The notes under the pieces were generated by a model. It was not told the DNA's origin. It saw only the letters and a program-made list of their open reading frames with translations, and searched no databases. Positions 8,701-17,017 of a stretch of DNA of 34,906 nt are shown piece by piece. The DNA comes from Bacillota bacterium (GTDB lineage Bacteria > Bacillota > Clostridia > Saccharofermentanales > Fastidiosipilaceae). Location of the stretch: NCBI GenBank assembly GCA_030055235.1, contig JASGUW010000170.1, forward strand, positions 1 through 34,906, read 5' to 3'. Numbering within the stretch: position 1 is the stretch's first letter; every line of letters begins with the position of its first letter. The position numbers and the translations under genes were made by a program.

Positions 8701-10118
8701 GGGGTATCGAGCCCCAGGGAGTGGGCGAAGGTCTGGATGAAGGAGCCGCAGCCGGAGGAACAGGCTTCGTTCAGCATGATGTTGTCGATGACGCCGTTGC
8801 GGATGCGCATGCACTTCATGTCCTGGCCGCCGATGTCGACGATGAAGGAGACGCCGGGCAGGAAGAACTCGGCGCCGCGGTAGTGGGCCATCGTCTCAAT
8901 TTCTCCCTCGTCGATGCGAAGCGCCGACTGGATCAGGCTCTCGCCGTAACCCGTGACACAGGCGCGGGCGATCCAGGCCTGGTCGGGGAGATTCCGATAG
9001 AGCTCCTTCAGGGCCTCTATGGTGGAGGCGACGGGGGAGCCCCGGTTCGAGGCGTACCAGGTGAAGCGCAGCTCGCCGTCGCGGTCGATGAGGACGGCCT
9101 TCGTCGTCGTGGAGCCGGCATCGACGCCCAGGAAGCAGGGGCCTTCGGCCGTCGAGATGTCCTCCAGGGCGACCGTGGCGCGGGCATGGCGGCTTTCAAA
9201 GCGATCGCGCTCGGCCTGGTTCGCGAAGAGCGGCGGGATGTGGGAGATGTCTTCGCCCAGGGTTTCGGCGTCGGCCAGGCGCGCCTGGATTCCGGCGGCC
9301 GTGGCGGGACGGGCGTCGCGGGTCAGCAGGGCGGCGCCGAGGGCCACGAAGAGCTGGGCGTTGTCGGGGATGGTGAAGGAGCGGACGCGGTCGCCGAGGG
9401 TACGCTCAAAGGCGCGGCGCAGCTCGGGCAGGAAGTGCAGCGGGCCGCCGAGGAAGATGACGTTGCCGCGGATGGGGCGGCCCTGGGCCAGGCCGGCGAT
9501 GGTCTGGGTAACCACGGCCTGCAGGACCGAAGCGGCCAGGTCGGCGCGCGAGGCACCCTCGTTCAGCAGCGGCTGCAGGTCGCTCTTGGCGAAGACGCCG
9601 CAGCGTGAGGCGATCGGGTAGAGCGACTCGTACTGGGCGGCAAGCGCGTTGAGGCCTGAGGCATCCGTCTCCAGCAGCTGGGCCATCTGGTCGATGAAGG
9701 AGCCCGTGCCGCCGGCGCAGGAGCCGTTCATGCGCTGTTCGGGGACGGGTTTGAGGTAGGTGATCTTGGCGTCTTCGCCGCCGAGCTCGATGATGACATC
9801 GCTGTCGGGGTAATAGACGTTGATAGCCTCGGTCTCTGCGATGACTTCCTGGACAAAGGGGAGGTCCAGCCAGCGGGCGACCAGGACGCCGCCTGAGCCG
9901 GTGATAGCGATGCGCAGCTCACAGTCGCCGAAGGCTTCTTCGACTTCGGCAAAGACCGTTTCCAGCACTCCCTGTATATCGGCGTTGTGGCGTCGGTAAC
10001 AGCTGTGTACAACCGTGTTGGAGTCATCAAGAACCACCGTTTTGACGGTGGTGGAGCCGATGTCGAGGCCCATGCGGAGTGGGCCCGGCGTCGGCCTTAA
10101 CGGACGGGTTTTGGTCAT
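5718..10118 (-). CDS. Giant 2-hydroxyacyl-CoA dehydratase activase (two ASKHA domains plus DUF2229/HgdB-like part)
   Basis: This 1,466-aa protein carries two activase domains in tandem. The first (about 15-275) has the nucleotide motif [10 protein letters not shown] and cluster-type cysteines in CAGGTGSF (Cys134) and RCGVFAKSD. The second (about 325-590) has [20 protein letters not shown] and RCTVFMNS. A cysteine cluster near residue 635 (NCRLCGNQC) follows, then an acyl-CoA dehydratase activase-related region ([16 protein letters not shown]) and a C-terminal part resembling dehydratase subunits. Related two-domain proteins are common in Clostridia and usually have no assigned substrate. Small HgdC-type activases use ATP to drive an electron from a [4Fe-4S] cluster into the dehydratase. 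No separate dehydratase gene is nearby. It starts 4 bp after the 216-aa gene and overlaps the flavin reductase gene. Confidence 0.93.
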   Translation of the reverse strand: MTKTRPLRPTPGPLRMGLDIGSTTVKTVVLDDSNTVVHSCYRRHNADIQGVLETVFAEVEEAFGDCELRIAITGSGGVLVARWLDLPFVQEVIAETEAINVYYPDSDVIIELGGEDAKITYLKPVPEQRMNGSCAGGTGSFIDQMAQLLETDASGLNALAAQYESLYPIASRCGVFAKSDLQPLLNEGASRADLAASVLQAVVTQTIAGLAQGRPIRGNVIFLGGPLHFLPELRRAFERTLGDRVRSFTIPDNAQLFVALGAALLTRDARPATAAGIQARLADAETLGEDISHIPPLFANQAERDRFESRHARATVALEDISTAEGPCFLGVDAGSTTTKAVLIDRDGELRFTWYASNRGSPVASTIEALKELYRNLPDQAWIARACVTGYGESLIQSALRIDEGEIETMAHYRGAEFFLPGVSFIVDIGGQDMKCMRIRNGVIDNIMLNEACSSGCGSFIQTFAHSLGLDTPSFAQAALEASSPVDLGTRCTVFMNSRVKQAQKEGATVGDISAGLSYSVVRNALYKVIKIKDPAEMGERVVVQGGTFLNDAILRCFEQVAGREVIRPNIAGLMGAFGSALIARSHWDGKSRSTVLGAQSLQNFSMETEISNCRLCGNQCKLTIVTFADGHRHVSGNRCERGAGVEREVEALPDLYRYKYERTFDPYTPLPAKDAPRGTIGIPRVLNMYENYPLWFTMFTELGFRVQLSPRSSHRLFAMGMETIPSESVCYPAKLVHGHIEALLQSRCDAIFYPSIPFERYETANADNHYNCPIVISYPEVIANNVDGLREKRVKFLQPFLPLHRPPKLVERIHVMLRENGWSDISRAEVRRAVEAGIAEYERYKEDILAKGDEVQAWLKKTGRRGIVLAGRPYHVDPEIHHGIPGLITSLGMAVLSEDSVARPGRLQRPIRVVDQWAYHSRLYEAAAVVAENPALELVQLNSFGCGIDAITTDQTQEILESVGRIYTVLKIDEVSNLGAARIRLRSLKVAMDERIRHSERVEALQTATAEAEAAVAPYVFERRPFTAEMREEYTLLAPQMAPTQFRLVEAALRAGGYRLKVLEKASELDIETGLKYVNNDACYPTIIVVGQLIHALQSGAYDPDRTAVMITQTGGGCRATNYVAFLRKALRDAGMSQVPVIALSVQGFESNPGFKLTLRDAHRAIQAIVLGDLLQTCLLRVRPYEAVPGSANALYEELVTRAVDHLSGAGDPENRFHPLIDDIVSAFEQLPLAAIPRKPRVGVVGEILVKFQPDANNNVVGVIEEEGCEAVVPGLLDFFLYCFYNTKQKADELGESRAAAVAARIGIELIELYRHRVRRRLRQSGMFPVPERIEELAAHAEPVLSLGNSTGEGWFLTAEMIELIQSGAPNIVCAQPFACLPNHVTGKGMLKELRRQYPHANIVPVDYDPGASEVNQLNRIKLMIATAFHNQLETDAQAGAGAAFLPPVAPEARLNAALTNPGPA

Positions 10119-10122
10119 TGGG

Positions 10123-10773
10123 TCATTCTTCGCATTCGTCTAATACTTTTTTGTCTGTATGGTCTGCCTGCGGCTGAACGATTGCCGACCAGTCGCCGAG
10201 CCAGGCGCTGTCGCCGTAGAGTTCGGCCAGCCTGGCCGTCGATGCGGGCGTCAGGCCGATGCGGACCGTCCCTTCTGCCAGGATCGCGGGGGCATCAGCC
10301 GGCTGGCCGTCTGCCCGGGCTACACGGAGGCCGAGGCGCCGGGCCGCGGTCAGCGTATGCCGCAGCAGGGTCTTTGTCAGACGTCGAATCTTGAGTTGCG
10401 CCACCAGCTGCGGGATATCAACGCGGATATAGGGCAGCTGTGGTTCAAGCACCAGCAGCAGGGTGATGCGCTTAAGCCAGGTCTCCATATTGGCATGCTG
10501 GCGCGGCATCAGAGGGCGGCGCTTGTCCGCCGGATCCAAAATCCCCGCCGGGTCGGAGTATTCGTCCACATAGCCGCGGGTATAGAGGTGGTAGAGCTGC
10601 TGGAATACGCGTTTCTCAAAGGTAGAGAAACGTTTTCCACAGGCCTGTGGATCCAGCCACTGCGGTGCCAGAGGCCAGAGTTTTCGCAGCAGCCGGGCCT
10701 CTTCCCAGCTGGACAGCTGGGACCATTTTATGTATGCAGCTATGTCAAGCGGACAAAAAGAATATTTATTCAT
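10123..10773 (-). CDS. Hypothetical protein, first gene of the activase operon
   Basis: This is a 216-aa protein of no recognised family. It appears soluble and mostly helical, with many Leu, Arg and Trp residues ([17 protein letters not shown] near the start) and the stretch [18 protein letters not shown] late on. No signal peptide or membrane segment is evident. It ends 4 bp before the activase start, so the two are surely co-transcribed. A role as accessory or regulator of the activase is inferred from position only. The ribosome site before the ATG at 10773 is weak (GGATGC-like), so the start is less certain than the frame. Confidence 0.7.
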   Translation of the reverse strand: MNKYSFCPLDIAAYIKWSQLSSWEEARLLRKLWPLAPQWLDPQACGKRFSTFEKRVFQQLYHLYTRGYVDEYSDPAGILDPADKRRPLMPRQHANMETWLKRITLLLVLEPQLPYIRVDIPQLVAQLKIRRLTKTLLRHTLTAARRLGLRVARADGQPADAPAILAEGTVRIGLTPASTARLAELYGDSAWLGDWSAIVQPQADHTDKKVLDECEE

Positions 10774-10861
10774 ATATGTAGCATCCAGATTTAAAACACG
10801 TCCGGCGCCAGCACATGACGAGCGGCTGCCGGAAGGCCAACGTAACGAATGTTACATTACA

Positions 10862-10895
10862 AAGGACGATCACGCAAGCTGCAGTGACCGTCCTT
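10862..10895 (-). terminator. Hairpin downstream of the 85-aa gene
   Basis: AAGGACGATCAC (10862-10873) pairs with GTGACCGTCCTT (10884-10895) with one mismatch and a 10-nt loop, about 45 bp past the minus-strand stop at 10942. The T-tract beyond it is poor, so this may be a weak or bidirectional terminator. Next to it is a palindrome GTAACGAATGTTAC near 10841-10855. Confidence 0.45.
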
Positions 10896-10941
10896 CGATT
10901 CGTTAGATGATGTTCATTCTGCCCATGAGGACAGATGACAC

Positions 10942-11199
10942 TCAGTTGGCTGCGACGTCGCCGAAGAGGTTCATGCGGAAGAGATAGCTCTCATCCTCCG
11001 GGTCATCAGCGATGATGTTCGCCTTCACAACCTTACCACCCTCGATGAGGTGAATCAGACCGGTGATCTGGCTGAGCTTGGACTTGAGGTTGAGCTTGTC
11101 GCCTTCCTCTGTGACGAGGTAGACATTGCCCTTGCAATTGTCAAGAGCGTTCATGAACTTCTGAACATCGACGTCATGCATGCTGAAACTTCTTGCCAT
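10942..11199 (-). CDS. Small conserved-looking protein of unknown function (85 aa)
   Basis: This is a short soluble protein beginning MARSFSMHDVDVQKFMNALD, with an acidic and hydrophobic core (VYLVTEEGDKLNLKSKLSQ) and ending LFRMNLFGDVAAN. I recall similar 80-90 aa proteins in Clostridia, sometimes labelled polyA polymerase without good reason, and I assign no function. Support for a real gene is strong: a good AAGGAG ribosome site 7 nt before the ATG, a TATAAT box about 65 bp upstream of the ATG, and a hairpin downstream. It is probably monocistronic and well expressed. Confidence 0.82.
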   Translation of the reverse strand: MARSFSMHDVDVQKFMNALDNCKGNVYLVTEEGDKLNLKSKLSQITGLIHLIEGGKVVKANIIADDPEDESYLFRMNLFGDVAAN

Positions 11200-11263
11200 G
11201 TGTTACTCCTTTTCTCGTTTCTCCCTGGAAACATTTTGTTTTCAATTCCTGTAGTTCGCGAGG

Positions 11264-11302
11264 ATTATACACCAGTTCGAGCCTAAAACAGTAACAATTG
11301 TT
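11264..11302 (-). promoter_or_regulatory. Promoter and possible operator of the 85-aa gene
   Basis: On the minus strand a perfect TATAAT lies at 11264-11269, about 65 bp before the ATG. No good -35 hexamer lies at the usual spacing (best match TGTTTT/CTGTTT). Just upstream, AACAATTGTT (11293-11302) is a 10-bp palindrome at about the -35 to -45 position, so an activator or repressor may bind there. The leader of about 60 nt ends with AAGGAG. Confidence 0.55.
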
Positions 11303-11318
11303 CCATTTGGGACGTTTT

Positions 11319-11708
11319 TCATTCCCCGTGGTCTTCGCCGCCGTCGAAGATCACATCCCGATTGCGCCACAGATAGACAAACCAGCCAACCAGAGCCGCT
11401 ACGATAAGTTCGATCCCAAGAATCAGCGTGAAGCGGTCAAAGTTATTGGCCGACAGGAGCAGGTCAATGATGATGACGACCAGGACACCAAGCCCCAGCA
11501 GGATCAGGCGCCCAAAGAAAGTGTGGAAGATAAGGGCGTAAAGATCCGCTCCACCGCGTGGATCCAGCATTGGCGCTGATTGCCGGGCAGACGGCCCCGT
11601 TTCGCGGATGCCTGCGGCACGGCGCCGCGCCGTTGTCTCCCGGGCGGAACTACTGCTGGCGATGCCCTTACGGCTGCCGCTTGCTTTACTGTTTTCCTTC
11701 TTTGCCAT
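11319..11708 (-). CDS. Small membrane protein of unknown function (129 aa)
   Basis: Residues 1-45 are polar and rich in Lys, Arg and Ser (MAKKENSKASGSRKG...), probably disordered and cytoplasmic. Two hydrophobic helices follow: about 57-84 (LIFHTFFGRLILLGLGVLVV) and about 92-116 (FTLILGIELIVAALVGWFVY), then a short charged tail. The family was not recognised. It lies upstream of the 85-aa gene, but an apparent separate promoter stands between them. The ribosome site is weak, so the exact start is uncertain. It could be a small membrane-complex subunit or an assembly factor. Confidence 0.65.
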   Translation of the reverse strand: MAKKENSKASGSRKGIASSSSARETTARRRAAGIRETGPSARQSAPMLDPRGGADLYALIFHTFFGRLILLGLGVLVVIIIDLLLSANNFDRFTLILGIELIVAALVGWFVYLWRNRDVIFDGGEDHGE

Positions 11709-11784
11709 GGACTCATTTTATCGTATTTCCTGCTTTCATGGGGCCTCCCGAGTCCATGAACAAAGGAAAGCATTTCCAGTTTAT

Positions 11785-12018
11785 GTAGCCTGGCAGTTCT
11801 TGTAGTCTAGCGGCCTTTGTATCCAGTCTGCCAGCCCTTGTTGTCTGGCAGCTTGGGTAGCCTGGCAGCTCGGGTAGTGTGCCAGCCCTTGTTGCCAGCT
11901 TGGGTAACCTGGCAACTTGGGTAGTGTGCCAGCCCTTGTTGGCTAGCGGCCCTTGTATCCAGTCTGCCAGCCCTTGTTGTCAAGTGGCCCTTGTATCCAG
12001 TCTGCCAGCCCTTGTTGC
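11785..12018. repeat. Interspersed short-word repeat array (14-mer and 38-bp units)
   Basis: The 14-mer GCCAGCCCTTGTTG occurs five times, starting at 11830, 11881, 11928, 11966 and 12004. Three copies sit in a 36-38-bp unit with GGCCCTTGTATCCAGTCT (11808-11845, 11944-11981, 11982-12017). Two sit in a unit starting CTGGCAGCTCGGG or CTGGCAACTTGGG (11862-11895, 11909-11942). CTGGCAG and CTGCCAG words alternate, so local hairpins can form. The family is not found elsewhere in the window. Confidence 0.82.
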
Positions 12019-12112
12019 GAAGAAAAAGAAAAGAAAAAAGCAGTGCGGCGGCGGAAACGGCGGCGGAGATGGCGGAAGCGGCGGTGGAGACGACGGACAC
12101 GACGGAAACAGA
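12018..12112. repeat. Low-complexity purine and CGG-rich tract
   Basis: A GAAGAAAAAGAAAAGAAAAA tract is followed by about 80 bp of imperfect CGG/CGGA/GACGGA triplets. A similar, shorter pair (GAGAAAGAGAAAGAGAAAG then CGGCGG) lies at 34439-34466, just before the other large 60-bp array, so the pairing may be part of the element. Confidence 0.7.
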
Positions 12113-12229
12113 TAGCCATCGCAATAACTGTAATGGAAAAGAGGTATTGGATTCTCTACATTAACCACCCTGATCCGACTTTAGGTGCTTAACTAATGTT
12201 TAGAACTACGTGAATCATCAGGTACTACT

Positions 12230-12556
12230 CCACGGCTGGCCAAAAAATGGCGTTTGTGCCTCGAAACCGGGGCAGGAGCGAAAAAATTGGCCAGGGGTGG
12301 ACAAACACTGCGCTGGTGCCCCTAAATCGGGGCAGGAACGAAAAAATTGTCCACAGATGGACAAAAATTGCGCTGGTGCCCCCAAATCGGGGCAGGAACG
12401 AAAAAATTGACCAGGGGTGGACAAAAAATGCGCTGGTGCCCCCAAATCGGGGCAGGAACGAAAAAATTGTCCACCCCTGGCAAAAAAAGTCGTTTGTACC
12501 CGCGAAACCGTGCACAAACCCCGATTTCTGCCCACGGCTGGTCAAAAAAGGCGCTG
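12230..12556 (-). repeat. 60-bp tandem hairpin array, locus B
   Basis: The palindrome word TGCC(C/T)C...GGGGCA starts at 12257, 12317, 12377 and 12437, exactly 60 bp apart, with a degraded unit near 12497. Midway between lies a second palindrome of TTGNCCA/TGGNCAA type (near 12288, 12348, 12408, 12468). A common unit reads GCGCTGGTGCCCC, AAATCGGGGCAGG, AACGAAAAAATTG, CCA...TGGACAAAAA. It is the reverse complement of the arrays at 4925-5055 and 34491-34906. Confidence 0.9.
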
Positions 12557-12705
12557 TCTTCCCTTCTTGTCCTATACGCTTTTCTCCGACATACGCTTTT
12601 CTCCGACAGATGCACTCGTGTGTTCCGGATTTCTGGCTGAATGAGCAGCCCATGACGCGCCTCTGGCAGCTTGATGCATGTAGCTGCATGCCGGCCCTCC
12701 TCCCG

Positions 12706-12714
12706 TGCTATGAT
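12706..12714 (+). promoter_or_regulatory. Extended -10 promoter for rqcH
   Basis: TG-C-TATGAT at 12706-12714 fits an extended -10 box, and no good -35 is seen. Predicted transcription would begin near 12721. That gives a leader of about 36 nt containing a small GGCGC/GCGCC hairpin and the AGGAGG ribosome site at 12745-12750. Confidence 0.45.
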
Positions 12715-12756
12715 CGGCTACGGCGCCTTTGGCAGCGCCAGCACAGGAGGTTCACC

Positions 12757-14670
12757 ATGCCCCTTGATGGGATCACTACCAGTTATCTGGCCGAAGAGCT
12801 CGACAACACGCTCACGGGCGGCCGCATTGACCGCATCCGCCAGCCGGGCCGCTACGACATTCTCCTCACCGTCCGCGCCGGCGGCCGCAACCACCGCCTC
12901 CTCCTCTCGGCAAACCCCGCCGCCCCCCGCGCCCAGCTGACCAGCGCCAACCCTTCCGTGCCCCCGACTGCCCCGCGCTTCTGCATGATCCTGCGCAAGC
13001 ATCTCCAGGGCGCCCGCATCGAATCCATCCGCTCCGCCGGCTACGAGCGCGTCCTGCGCCTCGCCTTCAGCACGGTCGACGAAATCGGCGACCGCCGCAG
13101 CCCGGAACTCATTCTCGAAATCATGGGGCGCCACTCAAACCTCATCCTGATCAACCACGAAGGCATCATCCTCGACGCCATCCGCCATGTTGACCTCTCC
13201 ATGTCACGCCTCCGTGAAGTCATGCCCGCCCGCCCCTATCTGCCTCCGCCCGCTCAGAACAAACTCGCCCCCCAGACTGCCCTCACGGCCCTCATGGACA
13301 GAAGCTTCTTCCATCACCCCACTGATACAGATCCAGGCAAAGCCCGCCTCGACCACTGGCTTCTCGACCGTCTGCAGGGCTGGAGCCGCCAGCTCGTCCG
13401 CGAGCTGCTGGAACGGGCCGGTCTCTCCGGCAATGAGCGCCTTGCCCGCCTGACGGACACAGAGCGCGCCAGGCTCGAACAAGAACTACGTGAACTCCTC
13501 GCCGAAATCCTCGCCGCCCGCTTCGAGCCCTCGCTCTACGCCCAAAACCGCCGCCCCGATGGCCGCCTCAGCGAACTCACGGACTTTCACGCCCTGCCGC
13601 TGCGCCACCTCGGCCACCGCGAAGCCCAGCCCACCCTCTCCGTGGCGATGGAGCGCTACTACAACGAACGCGAAAGCGAAGAGCGCCTGACGCAAAAGCG
13701 TACGGAGCTCGAGCGCCAGGTCCGCCGCCGTCTGGAGCGCGCCGCCCGCCGCGAAGCGATCCACCGTTCGGATGTCGAATCCAGCCGTGATCACGAGCGT
13801 GAACGCGAGCTCGCCGAACTCCTTACCGCTAATCTCTGGCGGCTCAAGGGCGGCGAATCCGAGCTCGTAGTCGACGACTACTTTGACCCCGACCTCAGCC
13901 CCGTCAGCATCAGCCTGGATCCGCACCGCAGTCCCGCCTGGAACAGCCAGCGCCGCTTCCGCGAATACCGCCGCCTCCGCGAGCGCCATGCCCGCGCCTC
14001 CGAAGCCCTCGCTATCGACCTCGACGAACTCGCCTATGGCGCCAGTGTCCTCGAAACGCTCGCCGATGCAGAGACAGAGGCTGAACTTGCCGTGATCCGC
14101 TCGGAACTCAAAGACGAAGGCTGGCTCACGGAAGAGCCGCAGAGCAGCCCTGCCAAAGGCGGTTTCCACGCGCGCAAAGAAGCCCGCCGCCGCGGGGCAA
14201 AAGCAGTTGAAGACAGCTCCCGCCCCCTGCCGCCGCGCAGCTACCGCACGAGTTCAGGCTTTGAGATCCTCGTCGGGCGCAACAATACCCAGAATGATCG
14301 CCTGACCCTGCGCACAGCCCGGCCCGACGACTACTGGTTCCATGTCAGAAACAGCCCCGGCAGCCATGTCATTCTGCGCTCGGGCGGGCAGGAACCCGAC
14401 AGCCAAAGTCTCATTGAAGCCGCCGAGATCGCCGCCTGGTTCAGCCGCGACGCCGCTCCGCTGCGCCGCCATGCGGGCACAAGCCAAACGACCCCGGACT
14501 CATCCTCCGCGATCGTGGTCGACTACTGCCCCCGCAGCCATGTCCACAAGCCCCGCGGTGCGCGGCCCGGCATGGTGATCTACGAAGGGCACCGCTCTCT
14601 CAGGGTCAGGCCCCGCGATCCGGCAGATCGTCAAGTGTCAGACCAAATTCCTCCAGATACGGAGTTCTGA
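12757..14670 (+). CDS. rqcH: NFACT family protein RqcH (ribosome-associated quality control)
   Basis: This 637-aa protein matches Bacillus YloA/RqcH along its length. RqcH binds 50S subunits carrying stalled nascent chains and recruits tRNA-Ala to add alanine tails that mark the chain for degradation. Seen here are the NFACT-N start MPLDGITTSYLAEELDNTL, LLLSANPAAPRAQLT, FCMILRKHLQGARIESI, EIMGRHSNLILIN, a middle coiled coil (ERLTQKRTELERQVRRRLE), ELLTANLWRLKGG and the NFACT-R end (GFEILVGRNNTQND, WFHVRNSPGSHVILR). The residue at the catalytically important Asp97 position is Glu97, followed by Arg98. The start is fixed by AGGAGG 6 nt before ATG 12757. The frame stays open upstream to 12247 through the repeat array, but that part is not coding. 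Its last 65 bp overlap queH on the other strand. Confidence 0.93.
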   Translation: MPLDGITTSYLAEELDNTLTGGRIDRIRQPGRYDILLTVRAGGRNHRLLLSANPAAPRAQLTSANPSVPPTAPRFCMILRKHLQGARIESIRSAGYERVLRLAFSTVDEIGDRRSPELILEIMGRHSNLILINHEGIILDAIRHVDLSMSRLREVMPARPYLPPPAQNKLAPQTALTALMDRSFFHHPTDTDPGKARLDHWLLDRLQGWSRQLVRELLERAGLSGNERLARLTDTERARLEQELRELLAEILAARFEPSLYAQNRRPDGRLSELTDFHALPLRHLGHREAQPTLSVAMERYYNERESEERLTQKRTELERQVRRRLERAARREAIHRSDVESSRDHERERELAELLTANLWRLKGGESELVVDDYFDPDLSPVSISLDPHRSPAWNSQRRFREYRRLRERHARASEALAIDLDELAYGASVLETLADAETEAELAVIRSELKDEGWLTEEPQSSPAKGGFHARKEARRRGAKAVEDSSRPLPPRSYRTSSGFEILVGRNNTQNDRLTLRTARPDDYWFHVRNSPGSHVILRSGGQEPDSQSLIEAAEIAAWFSRDAAPLRRHAGTSQTTPDSSSAIVVDYCPRSHVHKPRGARPGMVIYEGHRSLRVRPRDPADRQVSDQIPPDTEF

Positions 14671-15223
14671 ACTTCTCGTCCGTCTCCTTCAGTGAATAGA
14701 TGCAGCCACAGTAGCGCTGCCGGTAAAGGCCGTCCCGCTTCGCCATTTCCTGACCCTCGCGGTAGCCGGGACGAAAGTCCGCAGCCAGAAAGTTGATCTG
14801 CCGCCGCTCGGCCGTCACCTGCCCGGCGTCGAGAATGATCTGGTGCTCCTGCCAGGGACTGACCAGAAGTGAAGTCGTGAAAAAGCGGAAGCCGTTATTG
14901 CTGGCATAGGCGGCAACACGGTTCATGCGCATGAATATGCAAAGGCGGCAGTGTTCAAGCTTCGACGTGCTGTTGAACTGGCGCCAGAGTTCCTCACGCG
15001 GATGAGATTCGACCACCAGCTCAAGATCGTGAATTTGGGCGAAGGCACGGGCAGCGGCCTCCCGCTTTTCGTGCTCGGCTTCGGGATGGATATTGGGATT
15101 ATGGAAATACCCCGTCACCTGCCAGCCTGCCTCACGCAGCTTGAGCAGCGGGTATTCACCGCAGGGGCCACAGCAAAGATGGAGGAGAATACGCTCTCCC
15201 GGTTCATTCGGTGCCAAGTTCAT
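14606..15223 (-). CDS. queH: Epoxyqueuosine reductase QueH
   Basis: This 205-aa protein of the QueH (former DUF208) family carries out the last step of queuosine synthesis, reducing epoxyqueuosine in tRNA to queuosine. It is the non-homologous replacement for QueG. Visible signatures are [14 protein letters not shown] (adjacent cysteines near the N terminus), [45 protein letters not shown] and [11 protein letters not shown]; the Cys pairs would bind the cluster and metal. It overlaps the end of ruvB by 20 bp. An in-frame TTG sits one codon before the ATG. It is the last gene of the ruvCAB operon, and its 3' end overlaps rqcH convergently. Confidence 0.93.
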   Translation of the reverse strand: MNLAPNEPGERILLHLCCGPCGEYPLLKLREAGWQVTGYFHNPNIHPEAEHEKREAAARAFAQIHDLELVVESHPREELWRQFNSTSKLEHCRLCIFMRMNRVAAYASNNGFRFFTTSLLVSPWQEHQIILDAGQVTAERRQINFLAADFRPGYREGQEMAKRDGLYRQRYCGCIYSLKETDEKFRTPYLEEFGLTLDDLPDRGA

Positions 15224-16364
15224 CAAAACTAACCTGTCCTGTCATGGCCTGCCGCGCCGCACGACCGAGACTGCCGAGGCGCGTCTCATAGTCCACCGGG
15301 CAGGGCAGGCCCAGATGTTCGAAAGCAAGCCGGGTCAGGACCCGACCACGCGGCGTTTTGGCCAGGAAACCCAACTGCATGAGATAGGGCTCGTAGACAT
15401 CCTCGATTGTCACGGCATCCTCGCCGGTGCCGGCGGCCAGATTATCCAGGCCAACGGGGCCGCCGCCGAAGACCTCGACCATCGTCAGCATCAGCCGCCG
15501 ATCGGTGGCATCGAGCCCGCGCCCGTCAATCTCAAGCTCCTTCAGGGCATAGCGGGCGACTTCACCCGTGATCACGCCGCTGCCGCGCACCTGGGCGAAA
15601 TCCCGCAGGCGCTTCAGCAGACGGATGGCGATGCGCGGCGTGCCGCGCGAGCGCCTGGCGATCTCATCGACGCCATCCCTGTCGATGCCAATGTTCAGGA
15701 TGGCAGCGTCACGGAGCACGATCTGGGCCAGCTCGTCCGGCTCGTACATGCGCAGACGGTTCACAATGCCGAAGCGATCGCGCATCGGCGCCGTGATCAG
15801 GCCGGCGCGCGTCGTCGCCCCGATCAGGGTGAAAGGCGGCAGATCAAGACGGACGGTGCGGGCGCCGGGGCCGGTGCCGATCATGATGTCGAGCCCAAAG
15901 TCCTCCATCGCCGGATACAAAGCCTCCTCAACACTGCGGTTGAGACGGTGAATCTCGTCAATAAAGAGGACATCGCGCGGCTCCAGGCTTGTCAGAATAG
16001 CCGCCAGATCGCCGGCCTTCTCAATCGTCGGCCCGGTCGTGATGCGCAGACTGACACCCATTTCGCTCGCGATAATCCCCGCCAGCGTCGTCTTTCCCAG
16101 ACCCGGCGGTCCGTAGAGCAGCACATGATCGAGCGCGTCACCTCGCCTCACCGCTGCTTCAATATAGACGCGAAGGTTTTCCTTCGCCCGTTCCTGGCCG
16201 AAAAACTCTGCCCAGCGCGTCGGTCGCAGCCCGGCCTCTTCGGTCTCACGCCGCAGTCTGGCCGTCTGAACGACACGTTCCTGGCCCCCGTCCGCCAGCT
16301 CCTCCGACGGCAGTTCATAATCGTCATAGTCCGGCAGATCGCCAGGATCGTATCTGTCGTTCAT
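15204..16364 (-). CDS. ruvB: Holliday junction branch migration helicase RuvB
   Basis: This 386-aa AAA+ ATPase is the motor of the RuvAB complex that moves Holliday junctions during recombinational repair. Motifs are Walker [13 protein letters not shown], Walker [13 protein letters not shown], sensor [10 protein letters not shown] and the arginine finger region APMRDRFGI, followed by the winged-helix C domain ([27 protein letters not shown]). It is some 40 residues longer than most RuvB because of an acidic N-terminal leader ([20 protein letters not shown]). It starts one nucleotide after the ruvA stop. Confidence 0.97.
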   Translation of the reverse strand: MNDRYDPGDLPDYDDYELPSEELADGGQERVVQTARLRRETEEAGLRPTRWAEFFGQERAKENLRVYIEAAVRRGDALDHVLLYGPPGLGKTTLAGIIASEMGVSLRITTGPTIEKAGDLAAILTSLEPRDVLFIDEIHRLNRSVEEALYPAMEDFGLDIMIGTGPGARTVRLDLPPFTLIGATTRAGLITAPMRDRFGIVNRLRMYEPDELAQIVLRDAAILNIGIDRDGVDEIARRSRGTPRIAIRLLKRLRDFAQVRGSGVITGEVARYALKELEIDGRGLDATDRRLMLTMVEVFGGGPVGLDNLAAGTGEDAVTIEDVYEPYLMQLGFLAKTPRGRVLTRLAFEHLGLPCPVDYETRLGSLGRAARQAMTGQVSFDELGTE

Positions 16365-16365
16365 C

Positions 16366-16977
16366 TCAGCTCAGTACCTGTCTCAACGCCTGACGGATAT
16401 TCGTCTCCACGGTAGCGGCGGGATCAAAGCTCTTTGCCACCAGCGTTTCGGCCTCCGCCGCCGAATAGCCGAGCACTACCAGGGCGCCCAGCACATCCTC
16501 CCGCAGCCGCCCGGGACCGTCCTCCCCCGCTGCGGCAGCCGGCTGTAGCGCAGCCGCCTGGGCCTTCGGCGCCATGCCCTTGAGGCGGTCACGCAGCTCC
16601 AGGATAATCCGCTCTGCCCCGCGCTTTCCCAGTCCCTTCGTCCGTGTCAGCGTCGGTATATCTTCATTAAGTACTGCCAGTGCGAAGCGGTCCGGTTCCA
16701 GCGTACCCAGAATATTCGTCGCCACACGCGGCCCGATCCCCGTTACCGTCTGCAGCAGGTCGAAGAGCTGGCAGCGATCCGATGTCGGAAAACCATATAG
16801 CGAAAGGTCATTTTCACGCACGATCATGCGCGTATGGACGGTCACCTCATCGCCGATAGCACCAAAGCGATCGACAAGTCCCGCCGCCGTAAAAATCCGG
16901 TAGGCGATACCGCAGTTCTCCACCAGCACACTTTCGACTTCCGTAGCGAGCAGTCTCCCACGTATCCGTGCAATCAT
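16366..16977 (-). CDS. ruvA: Holliday junction-binding protein RuvA
   Basis: This 203-aa protein forms the tetramer that holds the four-way junction and loads RuvB. It begins [17 protein letters not shown] as usual, has the two helix-hairpin-helix motifs ([14 protein letters not shown] and [14 protein letters not shown]) and a C-terminal RuvB-contact domain after an Ala-rich linker. The frame is open 51 codons further upstream, but that part overlaps ruvC and is unlike RuvA. ATG 16977 with an AAGGGA site is therefore chosen. It begins 40 bp after ruvC. Confidence 0.96.
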   Translation of the reverse strand: MIARIRGRLLATEVESVLVENCGIAYRIFTAAGLVDRFGAIGDEVTVHTRMIVRENDLSLYGFPTSDRCQLFDLLQTVTGIGPRVATNILGTLEPDRFALAVLNEDIPTLTRTKGLGKRGAERIILELRDRLKGMAPKAQAAALQPAAAAGEDGPGRLREDVLGALVVLGYSAAEAETLVAKSFDPAATVETNIRQALRQVLS

Positions 16978-17017
16978 CCCGCGATCCCTTCTCCTATATT
17001 TTAAATTATGCGAAGGC

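Larger units (their letters stand above)
11709..12756. other. Repeat-filled divergent intergenic region upstream of rqcH
   Basis: More than 1 kb separates the minus-strand 129-aa gene from plus-strand rqcH. It holds an array of CCAGCCCTTGTTG words (11785-12018), a purine and CGG-rich tract (12018-12112), about 115 bp with no visible structure, a 60-bp tandem array (12230-12556), a GATACGCTTTTCTCCGACA-like direct repeat near 12570-12608, and the rqcH promoter. No credible gene is present. Open frames on all six readings through the array reflect a stop-free 60-bp unit. Confidence 0.75.

Noticed and set aside
12247..12756. 170-residue N-terminal extension of RqcH
   Set aside because: The frame only stays open because it passes through the stop-free repeat array. 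The family start, the AGGAGG site and an extended -10 all support ATG 12757.
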